Shown: piece after piece, positions 14,001 through 29,000 of the stretch | How positions within the stretch are numbered: the stretch's first letter is position 1 | Layout of the letters: the number at the start of each line of letters is the position of its first letter | DNA from: Cyclina sinensis | Lineage: Eukaryota > Mollusca > Bivalvia > Venerida > Veneridae | Direction: 5' to 3' | DNA length: 64,000 nt | Assembly (NCBI GenBank): GCA_012932295.1 | Contig: JAAONU010000014.1 | Location: 1,302,001-1,366,000 of the forward strand | Program-made: the position numbers and the translations under genes | Notes under the pieces: model-generated | Told to the model about the DNA's origin: nothing | Seen by the model: the letters and a program-made list of their open reading frames with translations, nothing else | The model's database searches: none

Positions 14001-17000
14001 GAAAAAAACCTAGCCTATAATGATGCCAGTGAGCAGAGACTTGCCCATCTTTTTTAGTTAATAGAAACTTGTCTGAAATTATACCTATCCTTGATATCAA
14101 GACTGGTTTGTCTGCTATTTCTGGACAGACTGGTTTGTCTGTTAATTACACATCAAATAACAGGTTGTTTCAAAACTTCTCACACATAATTATACATGTT
14201 AGAAAACATATTTTTTTATGACCAGGAACATTCTGTGTTCATCACAGTGCAGAAATGTTGCTCTTTTCTCTGTAAGCCCTCTATGGTTGCTTTTATGAGC
14301 AAGACAGTTCAAGTTTTTATAGATATAAGTATTTGGTGATATGTCTGTTACTTAGAAGAATAGAACATAATCCATTTGGTAACAAATTTAAATCTCTCTT
14401 TATATAATCTTAATTGATGATATGTTATTCTCTTCCAAATTGGCACTGGCTTATTCTAACAAATGACTGTCAGATATATTCCATTATATAATAAATTGAA
14501 ACAAAACATCTTGTATAATTTTTTACTCGCTGATAAGAACAAAGAACAAAAAACAAGAATTAATTACTAAATAAGATAGAAATATTGCATGCAATACTAA
14601 AGTCCTTGTTTTCTTACAATTCAGAAAAGTTTTGATGCCCATCCCCGGAAGGAGAGTCAGGTTCGGCAGTTGGCGTGGGTGGGGGATGGGGTATGGGTGT
14701 CCATACGGCTTGACAGCACCCTCAGGCTGTACCACGCCTACACACATCAGCATTTACAAGATGTTGATATAGAACCTTATGTTAGTAAGATGTTAGGTAA
14801 GTCAAAATATAAAATGATTAATGAATAAAAGTAAAGATTTGAACAGCATGTTGTTGAAATATTTGGTCAGTCAGTCTTAAAACAATAGGAAACCAAAATG
14901 TTAGTCACATATCTAATGCTGTTGTGCAGTCTACCCGTGTCTGTTCATTAACTCTGCCTGAAAATAGCTAGTTTTTCTGTCAGTTCTAAGTCTGTATCAG
15001 CTTTTGTTGTCCATGGAACAGGAGTTAGTGCAGTGGTTGGTAAGATGTCTAAGAAGTATAGATTGTGATAGCTGAAGGTAGATAAGATACAAAATATCAA
15101 ATTTATAACATAGAATTTAATAAACAAAGGTTTGTGGTAGTAAAACATTTTGTATAAAAGTAAATGAAAAGTGCTAAGTACCATTTAACAAAGGGTTTGC
15201 TTATATCGAAGCATGACATATAAGAGAAACTTCTTCGAGAAACTTCCAAGACAAGCCATGTTAAACAGATGCCTCATTTGTTATTTAACTTTCTCCAATT
15301 TTTCCTTAAATTATTTTCCCTGGCAGAAGTATTCTAATTACAATCAAAATTTATTGTTAAATTGATGTCACTGTCATGCAAAAAGTCTGTCTCTGTAATG
15401 TTTCTCATATATGAGTGGGTGCTATTCTAGACATATAGGAGCTGCAGTGAATTATATCTCAGAACAAAATGTCAAGAACAAAGAAATTTGATACAAAAGG
15501 CAATAATAAATGATGATAGTTAATAACTTGAAAGAGTTGGTGGAATTCACAGTATTTTGTCTTGTTTCAGGAACGGGGAAGTTAGGGTTTTCATTTGTAC
15601 GTATAACTTCCATGTTGATCTCGTGTAACAGACTATGGATTGGTACAGGAAACGGTGTGATCATTTCAGTACCTCTGTCAGAAAGTAAGTATTCTCGTAC
15701 CACTGCTACAAAATTAGTCTTTATATACCTTTGTCAGAGATTGAGTATTCTTGTGCATTTGACAGAAAGAAAAATATTTCTGTACCTTTCACAGAATATG
15801 AGAATTTACATTCATTGTCAGAATGAGCATTTTTAATTTTCCGGTTAGAAAATACCTCACCGTGGTAATCAGAAATAAAATTTCTGTACAGTTGTAATAA
15901 AGTGAGTAATACTATATCAATCCCTTTGTCTGAAAGTGAGTGTTTCTGTGAAACTGACAAAGGTAAAATTTTCTGTACTTTGGTCAGATTGTGAGTGATC
16001 ATTTTCATTTGGTGAGTATCTCTGTACTTGCCTTTTATAGTGTCATGTCAGATATGGATCATCTTATTTCTATGGTCATTTCAGATAGTATTTTATTTCA
16101 TTTGTCATTTGTCATGTCAGGTAGTTATAGCTTACCCCAAGAAGTTGGGTTGGAAACATTATTTTTGCACTTACTGTCTGTATGCCCGTCTGTATGTCAC
16201 AAAGTTTATCTGCACTTCTTCTCCATAACCTCTGGCTTTCATCAGTATTTTCTGGTTTAGTGATTTTCAGCAGTTATGGACCTTGATTTGTTCAAATTTG
16301 AACACATATGGACATACTTCTGTAGCCACTTGTCGGATGTTGACAAAACTTCACAGGAATGATTGTTAGTGTAGTTATGCATATTATTGATGTGTTAAGG
16401 TTGCCTGATTTTTAGCAGAGTTGTGGCCCTTTATTAGTGCAAATTTTAATACAATTAGGCATATCTCCATAAGCGCTGATTGAATCTTGAGGAAACTTCA
16501 CAGGAATGAATATAAGTGAGTACAGGGATGATTATAAGTGAGTACTCTTCATGGTAAATGCCATGTGGGGGAGACATATGATTTTCTCGAGAACAGTTTC
16601 TAGTTGTCATTGCTTTTGTCATCTCATATAGTGTTTTATTTCATTAATGATTTTTCATATCATATAGTTTTCATTTCTTTTGTTATGTCAGATAGTGATT
16701 TATTTCTTTCATCATCTCAGATTGTGAGTATAACATGGGTTTTACCAGAACTTCACTGTTGGACTTTAATGGACAAGTGTATATTTCTTTTGGATGATTT
16801 GATTTAAGTACACAGGAAAAGTTTTACTGAAAAAGGACAAGATGTTTAAAAAGCCCAACCTTCACCTTTCTAATAGAACATCAGTGAGCCTGCAAATATT
16901 CATAAAGCTCCCAGCATTAGGAATTGCTTCCAATATTTATTGCTCTCTAGAAACAGGCCCAGCCAATGTTTCTCCTGATTTTAAATGAGTGATAAAATGT

Positions 17001-20000
17001 GATTGCCAGATTTTGCATGTCAGAAACCCATTTCTGGAGAACAATTTGTTGAAAATTGTTCAGATACATTGCTCAGACATCATAAAGGCAAGGCTTTTAG
17101 ATTTGGTAGAGCTTTTTCAATCCCCCACAGACATATTTGACAATATCAAATTCTGTTTACCAGGAAATGTGTAAGGTGGTTGCAAAATTAGCAGTTTCAG
17201 TAGAAATATTATTTTGTTTTGATCATGACTTTCACTTTATAATCCAATTTCCATAATTGTTGTTATATATGTCATGTTGTCGTGTCTATATTTAATGCCT
17301 TTTTTAAGAACCCACCTGCCTATGTCTGCAATAGTCAGTTTACCAGTATCTCATGTTATTGTTTGTTCATTTTTCTTTTTTTTTTAGGGGGTCAACTTGG
17401 AAATCGTAATTCCTTTTTCAGATATAATTTGTCATATACTAGTTTAGAATTTATTCTGGGTTACCAGAGAAAGAAAATGTGTTCAAAAATCAAAAGATGA
17501 GCAAGATTTAAGGTACTTTTTTTATGTTGATAGTAATTCACCTGAACAAATTTGGGATGAGCAGTAATTGTTTTTGCTTTCTGGTAGTGTCAGTCACTTA
17601 TTCCAAACAATATTTTCTTCAGAACTACTTCGTTAATTTAGCTCTAACTTTGTCAGTAAGTTTTTTCCCATTGATTTCCTCAAATTTTGTTCAAATAGTC
17701 TTATTTGAACAACCTTGTCACCAGAGCTAAATAAAGAAATAAATTGATGCATCTTGTCTGGAACATTTAGCTATACAGTCTTGTTATTTGATACATAGCA
17801 CCACCTACTAGACCTCTGCCAAATTTGCATAAACTGTTGGCTCCTTTTTTTTTAAAAAGTTGGCCCCACCTAAGGGTTCATAAGGGTTCACAAGTGTGAA
17901 AAAAAAAAGTAAAACAAAACATCCAGGTATTTGGTATGCAGCACGATTTGATAGACCTAACAAGATTTTTTGAATCATGGTCTCATGTTCAGCGTGAAGT
18001 AAAAACCTCAACCCAAGAGTCAGATGATTTGCTCTTTAATACATTTGAAGATGAAATTTAAATCTTTTCATGTTTAGACTAAGTAAAGAAGTAATGCTGT
18101 TTCATAGCCTTGAAGCTCATTATGTAACCATTTCATGGGAAACAAGGGATTTAAAATACAGTTAATAGACCATTTACTAAGTGTGGGAAATTCTAAGTGG
18201 CTGTAAAGTATAAAAGACAAATTATGTGTTCAGTAATGGTAGAAATTGCTGCTTAAAGTTATTAGGTACAAAACTTTAGATACCTTAATTGAATATACAG
18301 AATTGGTCTCTGTGTATATTAACCCACTTCACTCTGTAAGAATTCAAAATTAGATATTTTCTGTTCAAATAAAAAAGAAGCATCAAAACTTTCAAGGCTG
18401 TTTTCGGAAAAGAAGTATTTGAATGTCAAGGTGAATCAGGATGTTTATTTTCATCTTTACCACGGATGTTGCTGCTTAAGTGGATAACACTTAATATAAT
18501 GTCATACAGCTAGCCTATGGTCAAAACATTTACCATATGCGTAATGTTGTAAAATTTGTTTCAGATAACAAGCAGACAGTGTCTATGGGATCATCAGGGG
18601 GTCGGCCAGGAGGTCTAGTACGGGTTTACAGTGATAGCAAGACTGACGAGGTGATGCCAGCAAGTTTCATACCTTACTGTACTATGGCCCAGGCCCAACT
18701 GTCTTTCCATGGCCACAGAGATGCTGTTAAGTTCTTTGTAGCAGTTCCTGGTAAGTGTTGATGAATTTTACCTCTGCATGTGTTTTACATGTACAAACAT
18801 GTGTGCTTGAAATTTTGTATTGTGCCACAAAGGAGATGAACTTTCTGGCTTTAGTTAATTACCACTTTAACAATGCAGCTATAACCTGAAAAAGAAGAAA
18901 TAGTATGACATAGTGAATACTCCTATCTGTCAATCTTTTTTTAAGTACCATTAAAAGCATAATATTTCATCTCTACACAATTCTTTAAGCAGAAAAAAAA
19001 TCAAGTTTGTTTTCTCACCTGTATGAAATGTTTTGTGGCCTAACATCTGTTATTAGGCCTCAAGGTAGCTTCTGAAACATTTAGTTCATCCCACACACAG
19101 TTAAAGGTTAATCATTATTTATATATTTGATATTCCTTATGGGATTAAACTGTACTGGAAAAATACCTGAATTATAAGTGTATTAACAGATTTGAATTTT
19201 CATAAACCATTCTCAGAATTGAGACCAGCAAATGATATCAGATGAAGTGTCAGAATAACTTTTTTTTTGGAAACATAATAATTGTATTATTTAGTTAGTG
19301 TAATAGAAACACTCCTCTCACCAAGCTTAAGTTGTTAAATCTCAATGATGTGTTTGTCAAATAGTTTGGACAAAGCCATTTACATGTACATTTACGTGTA
19401 AATAATAAACAGTGTAATAATAATTAAAAGTACATCCATGCTTTTTTGATAATTTCCCAGGAATTGTAAAAGAAAAACAGCACTTTTCATGGTAAGACTG
19501 CCACTGCACAGCTATGATTAGATATACAAGAAAAGATATTTTTGTCGAGGTCATTTAAAGGTCACAAACTCCCTTGTAGAAAGACATATGTTTGAGAGAT
19601 TGGCTGCCACCAAGGAAATTATTTTTATTTTTATTTTTTAGATATTTTTTTATTCTACATTCATCTAACTATCACATTCCAGGAAGTTTTTTTTTGTAGG
19701 TTGCTACATTGAAATTCAAGTAAGCAATTTAGGATTGTAAAACCCACTTTCTTCTGTCCTTTGTAATTTAAGTTTTATTGATAAAATCTAATGGAGTCAA
19801 ATTTATGTATGGAAAACCAATAAATGTGAGACTGGATTTATTTATTTATTTGCAAATTGATATGCAATGCAACTCATGTCTGCAAAAATAATCAGAATAC
19901 ATCCTCAAAGCCCTCAGTTCATATTGAATTGCTGCCATGCATTCCAATAAAAAATGTTTCTACTTTTAGAAGAGATAGATAGTATTAATAATTGAGGTTT

Positions 20001-23000
20001 TAAAGTTTCTTGGCAGTGCATGATCCAAAACAATATACAGTGGTAGACTCTATTTAGATGTGAAACTTTAAGAAAGGTGAAATGAAGAGTATATTGATTT
20101 GCTGTACTTTTTACTATGCTTCCAAAGGAGGGCATATAGTTTTTGACCTGTCAGTCTGTCCATCTGTCATTCAATTAAAAAAAACATTAACATTGCCAAT
20201 AACTTCCTTATTAGTGAATGGATTTACTTCATACTTGAACAGAACACCCCTGTGGACAAGACCTTCCCATTGACATGTATCTATTTCACCTTGACCCCAG
20301 AATGACCTTCACCTCAAAGGGCCAGCTGTCAAGAAACTTCTAATATTGCCAATAACTTCCTTATTAGTGAATGGATTTTTTTCATACTTGAACACAACAC
20401 CCCTTACGACAAGATCTTCCAACTGACATATATTTTTGTGACCTTGATCCATGAATGACATTGAGCTCAAAGGTCTGATTGTCAGAAAATTTAAATATTA
20501 CCAATAGCTTCATTATTAGTAAATGGATTTACTTCATACTTGAACACATCACCCCTTTGGACAAGACCTTCCCACTGACATAAATTTAAACTACATTGAC
20601 CTCGAAGGTCCAGTTGTCAAAAATCCTAAGGCCTTTGGGAGAAGTCTTCCAAATGCATTTATTTTTTTACCTTTACCCCTACATGACCTTCACCTTGAGG
20701 TTAAATTGTCCAAAAAAAACCCCACTTCTTTGAAGGATCTACAATTTATCTTCACCATGTCAAATATATCTTTTTTTTTTACCTTGACCCCTAATGACCT
20801 TCACCTTGAAGTCAAATCATCAAAAGAAAAACAAAAACAACTTCTTTTGAAGGAATTACAATTTATCTTTATCTGGTCCACAGCTCCAAGGACAAAGAAC
20901 CACTTTGGGGACATTGTCATCTTTCAGTTACAGTTCTTGTTCCTTTTGCAGACATACTAGGCTTCATTAGTGTGACAAAGCATTACTCTACTTTTAATAC
21001 CCCCAGCACTTTTAATCAATTGATTTCTGATGGATAAGAGACCACAGTAGTACACAATTTTCAGGCCTTGTCATCATTATGAGTTTAGATCTTATTTTGC
21101 TATAAGAAGCTTGGCACTACATTCCAGATTGCAGAAGAATAATGATTGTTGTTTATATATTTGAGTATATAAATTTCAAATAAAAGAGACCACCATAAAC
21201 AGGAGAATGTATTTATTTTGTAAAACCCTAACACTCAGAAGGCAGCATGTTAGAGGTCAAATTATTGTATACTATCATATATTGAAAGCCCTTATAATGT
21301 CCCAACGATGAAACCGGAAAGAGAAAACTACTAGGCTGGTTTACTTTTGTTTTCCCCTATACAGACTCCTAGCATAAAATTATGTAATGCAGTCTACAAG
21401 AACAGCCTCAAACCAGTTTCTTTAAAACAGATTGGTTACTTTTCAATCTTATATGTGCGCTATTTGGTAAGTAAAATAAGCGACCCAGTCACAAAAAGTT
21501 ACTTCCGTTTTTGATTTTACTTGCACTTTCATTTTCAAAACCGGCTAACCTGAACCTTCCAAAGCTGAAATTTAAACAATAATTTGGTTTATTTCTTAAA
21601 GAAACAAACTGTAATATTACAGACATTTTTTGAGATTGTTGGCAGTTTTTTAAAGATGCAAGATGGGGAGAAGTAGAAGACACAGATGGTTTCCCTACCT
21701 TGTAATGACAACCCTGATCAGATCTCTCAATGCCCACACGCAACAACCATTCCCTCTTCCTTAGTTTAAAGAAATATGGTTTAGATATCTGGTCTCTCAA
21801 AACACAGTTTCTCATTTTAGCTTCTAAACTTTTGTTGCTAAATAAACACAGGCTGTTTATCCTGAAACAGGAAAAAATACATCTTATCTCAGAATGTCAA
21901 TGAAAAAATCAGTGCCTCAATTGAAACAGAATGGCATCTAAATTGATATTGATTCCCCTCACATGTATTATTTAACTTGCCATATATGGATTTGCATCTT
22001 GATATAAGCCAGATTTTTTAGATAAACATTTTTTTCTTTAGTTATTGATAAGTGATCAGTTTGTTCTGCAATTACATTATCTAAAGAGTACAAGACTTTC
22101 TAATGGTGATGAAATGGTTCCTGGGAGACCAGATTCAATTAGGCAGAGAACCAGCCTTGCCATGTGTAAATAACCAGGCATCACTATTGTTTCTTACATT
22201 ATAGTAGCTTAGTTACCAAAATGTCAATAAGGTTAAAGTCATTACAAGATTTTTTAAAATTCTATTTGTTTTTTACTTGAGGAATAAGGAGGTGTGTGCA
22301 ATTTTTTTGAGAATTTTCGAGCTCGATTTCAGAAATGTCCCCTGGGGATGATCAGTTATTCATGAAATGATTTCAGGAAATTTCCTTGTGAAAGATTTCA
22401 TGACAGGTTGCAGTTTTTCTCTTTAAAAGGATAGCTTCTGTGTTCAGGAGTGTTTAAGGTTATAATTAAAGTAAAAACCTGATTTAAATGGGTTGTCTGT
22501 CTCAAAATAATTATTTTCTGTCTATTCTCAGCTCATGTCACAAGTCCCCTCAGGTGAACTGTAAGGAGTGGTTTCTGTCTGTCATTCAATGTCCTTCCAC
22601 CATTTTTAATGAAAAAACCAGGGTTTTGTCTTATATTTATGAAAATTGGTTTGAATATTCCTTTTGGTAATCTCTTCAGAAATAGCTTACTTTTTGTCAA
22701 TAACATTAATTCCAGTTGCTGATACTGGTTAAAACGCCTTTGATATCAGCAGTCAGTCGTGAAGAATTGTAAGGTTTTTGTTATGGAGAAGGTATTATAT
22801 TACTGAATTGTTCAGAAAATTGATTTGACCAGACAGTTATGTGCCCCTGATTATGATGAGTGCTTTCATGTTAAGCAGAGGGGATTAAAGTCTCCACAAA
22901 GCTCTCTAGTGATTGCCTACACATATAGCACTGATTAGATACTTTATTTATGAGTTACTCACCAATAATTGCTATTGACTGTTTCCTATAATTTGGTAAA

Positions 23001-26000
23001 GAATTTTCCAAATGCCAGAAGTCTTGAAGCTGCCAGAATAAATCAGCCACTATTTCATCAGTTAAGCTCCATTGACACTGGAATTTTCTAAATTTGCTAA
23101 TTCTTTCTGAAGTTACAGCTTTAATTTGTGTAACTTGAGGCAATAGACTTTCTACAAAACTGATTTCTTTAGAGTAGGTTTTGTGTCTGCAGCGGTAGTA
23201 AAAACTTTGTAAGCTTAAGTGTGTACTTTTAAAAGCAGTAAGTACTTCCTTTCCATAATGGAACTGAATTTTGAATTGCTTAGACTTACAAATTTTACTA
23301 AAAAATCCTTACAACAAAATTTACTGTTCCCTCACATGTGAGTGATGTCTTGAAAGATGTATAGCTAAGTTGCAGGAGTTTGTTACCGTTTGCAGAATTA
23401 CAGCACTGCAGCCTAGTCTTCTCCAGTGCATGGCTAAACACACATCAAACAAAAGAGTTCATAAACTTCATAAAGAGTTCACTCATTACAACATCTCATT
23501 TGCTGATTTTGTGTAGGTTATCTGTGAATCAATGACTTCCTATCACTCATTTACAAGATCAGTTGATATTTACATCTAATACTTATTCTAACACTATCTG
23601 CATTTCGCCAACAATAAACAAGGAAGAAATTGAGCGTGATATATCTTTCATGTTATATCACGCAGAACACAAGCACGTGACTGCTGACCTCACTGCAAAC
23701 ATCACTGTTTAATAGTGAACATACTTGCGCCCCATATAAATATGATAAAAGTATGTTAATGTTAGAATGAAAATAGATTTCTAAATTTTCGTGATCTACT
23801 GTCGTATATATTACACCTTAGGCCTTCATGATTAAATTACTGTGTATCTGAACTGGACACCATGATATATTCAACGGTATATCACTCAAACTTAAAATCC
23901 ATTTCCTTAGTCAAACATACAAAACTTCAAATAATTAATTAATCATAAGAAATATTGATTTCATTTTGGCAACTAGTCACATGTGTTTTATGCACCCTAT
24001 GATTGGTTGAAATCATACACAGTGACAGGATGCAGCTACTAAGCATGTCCTAATTTGCCTAAGTGATTGACAGAGCTGCAGTTGCAGAATGCTGAAGTTA
24101 AAATGTGCTTTAGTGTTTTATCACAAGGAAGCTGAAACAAATTACAGTATAAATCCTCTTTTTAGGATAGTAATGGTTCTTTCAGAAAGTGACCTTTATT
24201 GTAAGATGTCATTTACAGTGGATTTCTACCTTGCATGTGGCCAGTTCATCTTAGAATACATCTTAAGTCTCCTAAAAAAATGTTCTAAACATTGTAGAGT
24301 GCTTGGACCAAAGCTCGGCATATACCAACGCTCAGCGTAAATCTATTTTTTTACGGAATTGATATTTTTTCTTAGAAGTGATTTAAAACTCTTCTTTAAT
24401 TCGAGTTAAGTGTCATTTTGTTTATCTTTTCACGGTTCTCTGAACTTCCAGTATCATCACGTGACTTAAGCATAGCAGACGGAAGGGGATCCCATTGGAT
24501 AAAACAGACAAAACGCATTGTTTTCTACGCGAGATCATGTACTTCCGCTGTTTGATACGCAATGAATAGAAACAATCTATTTAATACTTTATTCATTTTG
24601 TGTTCAAGAAAGGTTCTTTGCATAATTACAAAAGATTTCTTTTTGAAAGGTCGCCGATCAGGTCATCTATGGTACGCCGAGCATTGGTACAATTTTGTGC
24701 AAACCGCACATGTTTTACTCGGTCTATTTATAGCCTGCGCTGTTGTTTACATCACAGTTGTTTCACATGGGGAAACCTCGTAAGGATTTAGCAAAGTTTA
24801 CTCTTGAATATAATTAGTTCATAACATGAAATGAGTAATTTGTTTAGTCTCTTCAAAGAAATTCCATTCATTTTATGCCGAGCATTGATCTGACAACTCT
24901 GCTGTATAAAATATGAGCTGATTCCTATGTATTTTGATAATCTATACTTTTTATATCACACTAGATGGGAGCCCATGCAAGCAGGGGCTTTAAGTAATAA
25001 AAGCTCTTGATACTGTTACTCCAAACATTCATGCTTTTAATTGGCATTTGTTTGGCATGGTGTGTGACCGTTTATATGTAAAATTGAGAATATGTTCTCT
25101 AATAGTTGACCTTCTGACATCTTTCGTGGTCAGCCAGCAACCTTCAGTGGTCAGCATGCTATTGTTAGAATTTTAAATTGGACTTTGTGATGCTGTAATT
25201 TCTAAAAACTGTACCAATTTCTTCACTTTTTAGTCTTGTGGTTTGTATTGCTGTATCATTCAATTTGGACTGCTGAGACCCTGGGGGTTCCTCTAGGGTT
25301 CTTCCAGAACTGAATGACATGGAGGTGTGTCTGGAATGTAGTCTAATATAGTGTCTTTTTAGTGCTGCCAAATACTTTTTTTGGATGAGTTTACTGAAAT
25401 ATAAGAATATGGTATATGTATTTTTGTGGGAAGTACATTATAGGGTATGTTTTTAAAGAAGAAAAAAAACATGAATGTGTCTGGGTGAATATAATTTGAG
25501 GTATGTTTATAAGCAAAATTATATGAATGGCTGTACCTTTTGAAAAAAAATTAATTCAAGAAGGCAGTTTTATGGGTGACACCCATGTCTACCAGATCAG
25601 TAAAAAGTTCCATTCGATTAAAATGTATGTACAAAGTTTTCACAATTTTCAGTATTTATTTTTAGTTTCCTATTTTTAGAAGAAAACACTCATCAATTTG
25701 TTGATTTTTACCAATTTTCTCAAATATCAAGAGGCTTTTTCCTAAAAGAAATGTCAACTTAATGTGCCCATAATTGTTCAAAACTGCATTTTCTTCCACA
25801 AATCAGCTTATTTAAAAGTATAGATAAACTGTATGCAGAGTGCAGTTATGCCTTTCATGTTTTAGTTTTGATAAAAAAACAAAACTTTCTCCTTAAAGAA
25901 TTTAGGCAGATTTCTGAAGAAGTGAATATTAAACTTTCTCCATAAAGAATTTAGGCATATTTCTGAAGAAGTGAATACAAAACTTTCTCCTTAAAGAATT

Positions 26001-29000
26001 TAGGCAGATTTCAGAAGAAGTGAGTATAAAACTTTCTCCATAAAGAATTTAGGCAGATTTCTGAATAAGTGAGTATAAAACTTTCTCCTTAAAGAATTTA
26101 GGCAGATTTCTGAATAAGTGAGTATAAAACTTTCTCCTTAAAGAATTTAGGCAGATTTCTGAATAAGTGAGTACTTCACACTGTTGTCATGTTTGTATTT
26201 GTGTGTTGAAGAATGAAATGATTACAATTGAAATTAAAGGAAGTTATTTATATCCTTCTAATAATATTTATTCTTAGAAATTAGAACTTGCTGGATTAAC
26301 GTGCTTAATAAACACTGCCAATCAAGGCTCCAGAAATTTTCAAATCTCAATTGGTTATGCAATTACTATAAAGTGGTCAGGTGTGAGGTAATTTAATGTT
26401 GCAATTGATAGTGAGCATTAGCCTTAATTGCAGGATGTTTTTCTCTGTAAATGGGTCTGTCTGTACTTTCAACAATGTCCATAATGACGGAATAGGGGAG
26501 TGCCCACAATAATTGAATCCATATCTATCATGATGCAGGCAGAAAACATCCATTCGTTACAGATTCTTCAGTAATGATTGAGTTAAGGTGGGTTTTTACT
26601 GTAGTATAAATGAACAAAAAATTTACTGCAATGAAGGTTCCAGTAAAGACTCCATTCTCAGTGATTCGAGTGGAAGATCTAATATAATGATGTATCAGAA
26701 TTAAATCAATGTTGAAATGTAATTGAGAAAAAATGTTCTTGCTGAATTACATATTTAACATTTCAGTGTCCTGTTGTCTTTCATGTGAAGATTCTGCTTC
26801 CATTTCTTCATCTACTGCAACAAGATAGCTTCTTTAATCGTACAACATTATTCTGCATAATTTTGATAGAAATAGGCATAGGAACACACAGAAATGCAGT
26901 TGGAGTGTAAATTGTTGCTTTAAAATTTAGAAAGATTTTTATTATCACTAAGATCCTTCCTTTCAGCTTCCTGATCAATGAAAAATACTTTATTATATGC
27001 AGTTAAGTGCACATAATTTTGTTAACACATATTTATGGGGCTATAACATAAAATGTGTGTCCTAAAAGCCTGTTACAGACAGTAAAGTAAATCAAGTAAG
27101 TCTGGGCATTGTCATAAATTGCTGATTAGAGTTGGGCTGATCTTGCTTTCTGTCCCATAACTGTCCCCACACACCATACAAGACCTTTGTAATAATGTAA
27201 ATGTAGTCATCAATATTTAATACCAAAAAACACCAGCTCTACAATGTGGGGGTATAGAATTTCCTGCTAATTTCCTGTTACTTTGTGTTGCTAGCAAGTT
27301 ACCGAGAGCTGTAACAATTCCGGTAACTTATTAGGAGAAAATTTTGTCATGGTTTATGGTATCAGTGGCAAAAATAATTAGCCAGCTTTTTTAAGACAGG
27401 AAGTGGAGTAATACTGGGGAAAATTAAATAGAAATAGCAGAGAATATGTTATTTGTATCAGATGTGTCCTTGTTGCATCTCAGCAGTTGTACAAACTTCT
27501 GTTTATAAACAAGGCATACACTAAGAACATTGGCATTGTAGGCAGTTTCATGATGCAGGTTTTACTGTACTCTTCTTTTAGCTTTTTACATTTTAACTTA
27601 ACATAGAAACAGGTGTCTAGGTATTAAAAATTTTGCCTCTGGTCAAGTCTCTTTTTTGTTAGCTCACCTGATCAAATGTCAGGTATAGATTTTAGTATGC
27701 TCTTTTGTCTGTCATCTGTCCTTCCATCAGGTATCCACAATTGACTTCAAACAACGTCTGGTCCTATACCACTAGACCAATTGCAATAAAACTTCACAGG
27801 AATGATCCTTGTTTATTTGGTCTGCACCATTGTCTAGTAAACCTCTACAAAGTTTATACAAATCATGGCCCCTTGGTCAAAATTGGCCCTGCCCTACTGG
27901 TCACTTATTTTATAGAGACTTAAATATATAAGAAAATCTTAAAACATCTTCTTGTCTGAAACTACAGAGCCAGAGCTTAGATATTTGGTTTGAAGTATCA
28001 TCTGCCAAAATCATATAAATCATGGCTCCAGGATCAGAATTGGCCCCACCTGAGGAGTCACTTCATTTTGCATAGACTTTTATCGGAAAAGCTTTCAAAA
28101 TCTTCTTTGCTAAAGTCATTATTTCAATTGCAGTAAAACTTTACAAGAATAATCCTACCATGGCTCCTTTTAAGATCATATAAAAAATGGAATATTCCAT
28201 GCAGAACTGTGGTTGAAAAATTAAAAAGTCTTCTCCTCAGAAACTCCTAGCCCGATTTAATAATTCGGCCTAATTGTACCTTGTTAGCTCCACTTTTCGA
28301 AGAAAAAAAGTGGAGCTATTGTCATGACCCTCACGTCGGCCTTGGTTAACATTTTTGTTTAGGTCCATTTATTTAGAAACTATCAAAGCTATTTATTTCA
28401 ACACTATCAAAATATGACACCATTTCTAAAGGGCAGATATCCCTCAAATTTATTTTTGTAAAATTATGCCCTTTTTCAAAGATATTCCCTTCAAACTTGG
28501 AATACTTGATTACCAGCAAGACCCCTACAAAGATTGTTGGTACCCATGTCCCTGGGGTCAAAATTAGCCCCACCATAGGGGTCACTTGATTTTGCTCAGA
28601 CTTATATCTAGGAAAAAACTTCTTACACTAGAAATAAACTCATCATCCCCCCCATCCCCACTCCCCTCTTAACTCCCCCAGAATTAAAAAAAAATTAACG
28701 AAACTCACCCCCTCCCTCCCTGACTCGGATGTTTTTTCACTTGTGCCTCTTGTTTCACATAGCATATAATTTATTATCCCAGCAGTGAGAAAAGTGGAGC
28801 ATGCTGTCCACGGACAGGTCTTGTGTGACTCTGTATTAATTTTGAAATTTATTTCTATTTGTGAAAACATGGCTGCCAGGGGGTGGGGCTTATTCTGCCT
28901 TATATGTCTATATAGAAAACTGTAAATATCTTTTTCTTACAAACTGCATTTCCAATTTGAAAATAATTTGGTACAAATGTTCCATTGGTAACTCCCTATA

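Noticed and set aside
14523..14753. 76-codon minus-strand open frame
   Set aside because: Antisense shadow of JIP exon m, whose plus-strand translation is almost invariant in the family.
23634..23663. 10 bp stem hairpin as a microRNA precursor
   Set aside because: The stem is far too short for a precursor; kept only as a DNA-level inverted repeat in the candidate regulatory region.
25879..26173. Regular array as a possible CRISPR
   Set aside because: The whole 49 bp unit repeats without unique spacers, and the DNA is eukaryotic with introns.
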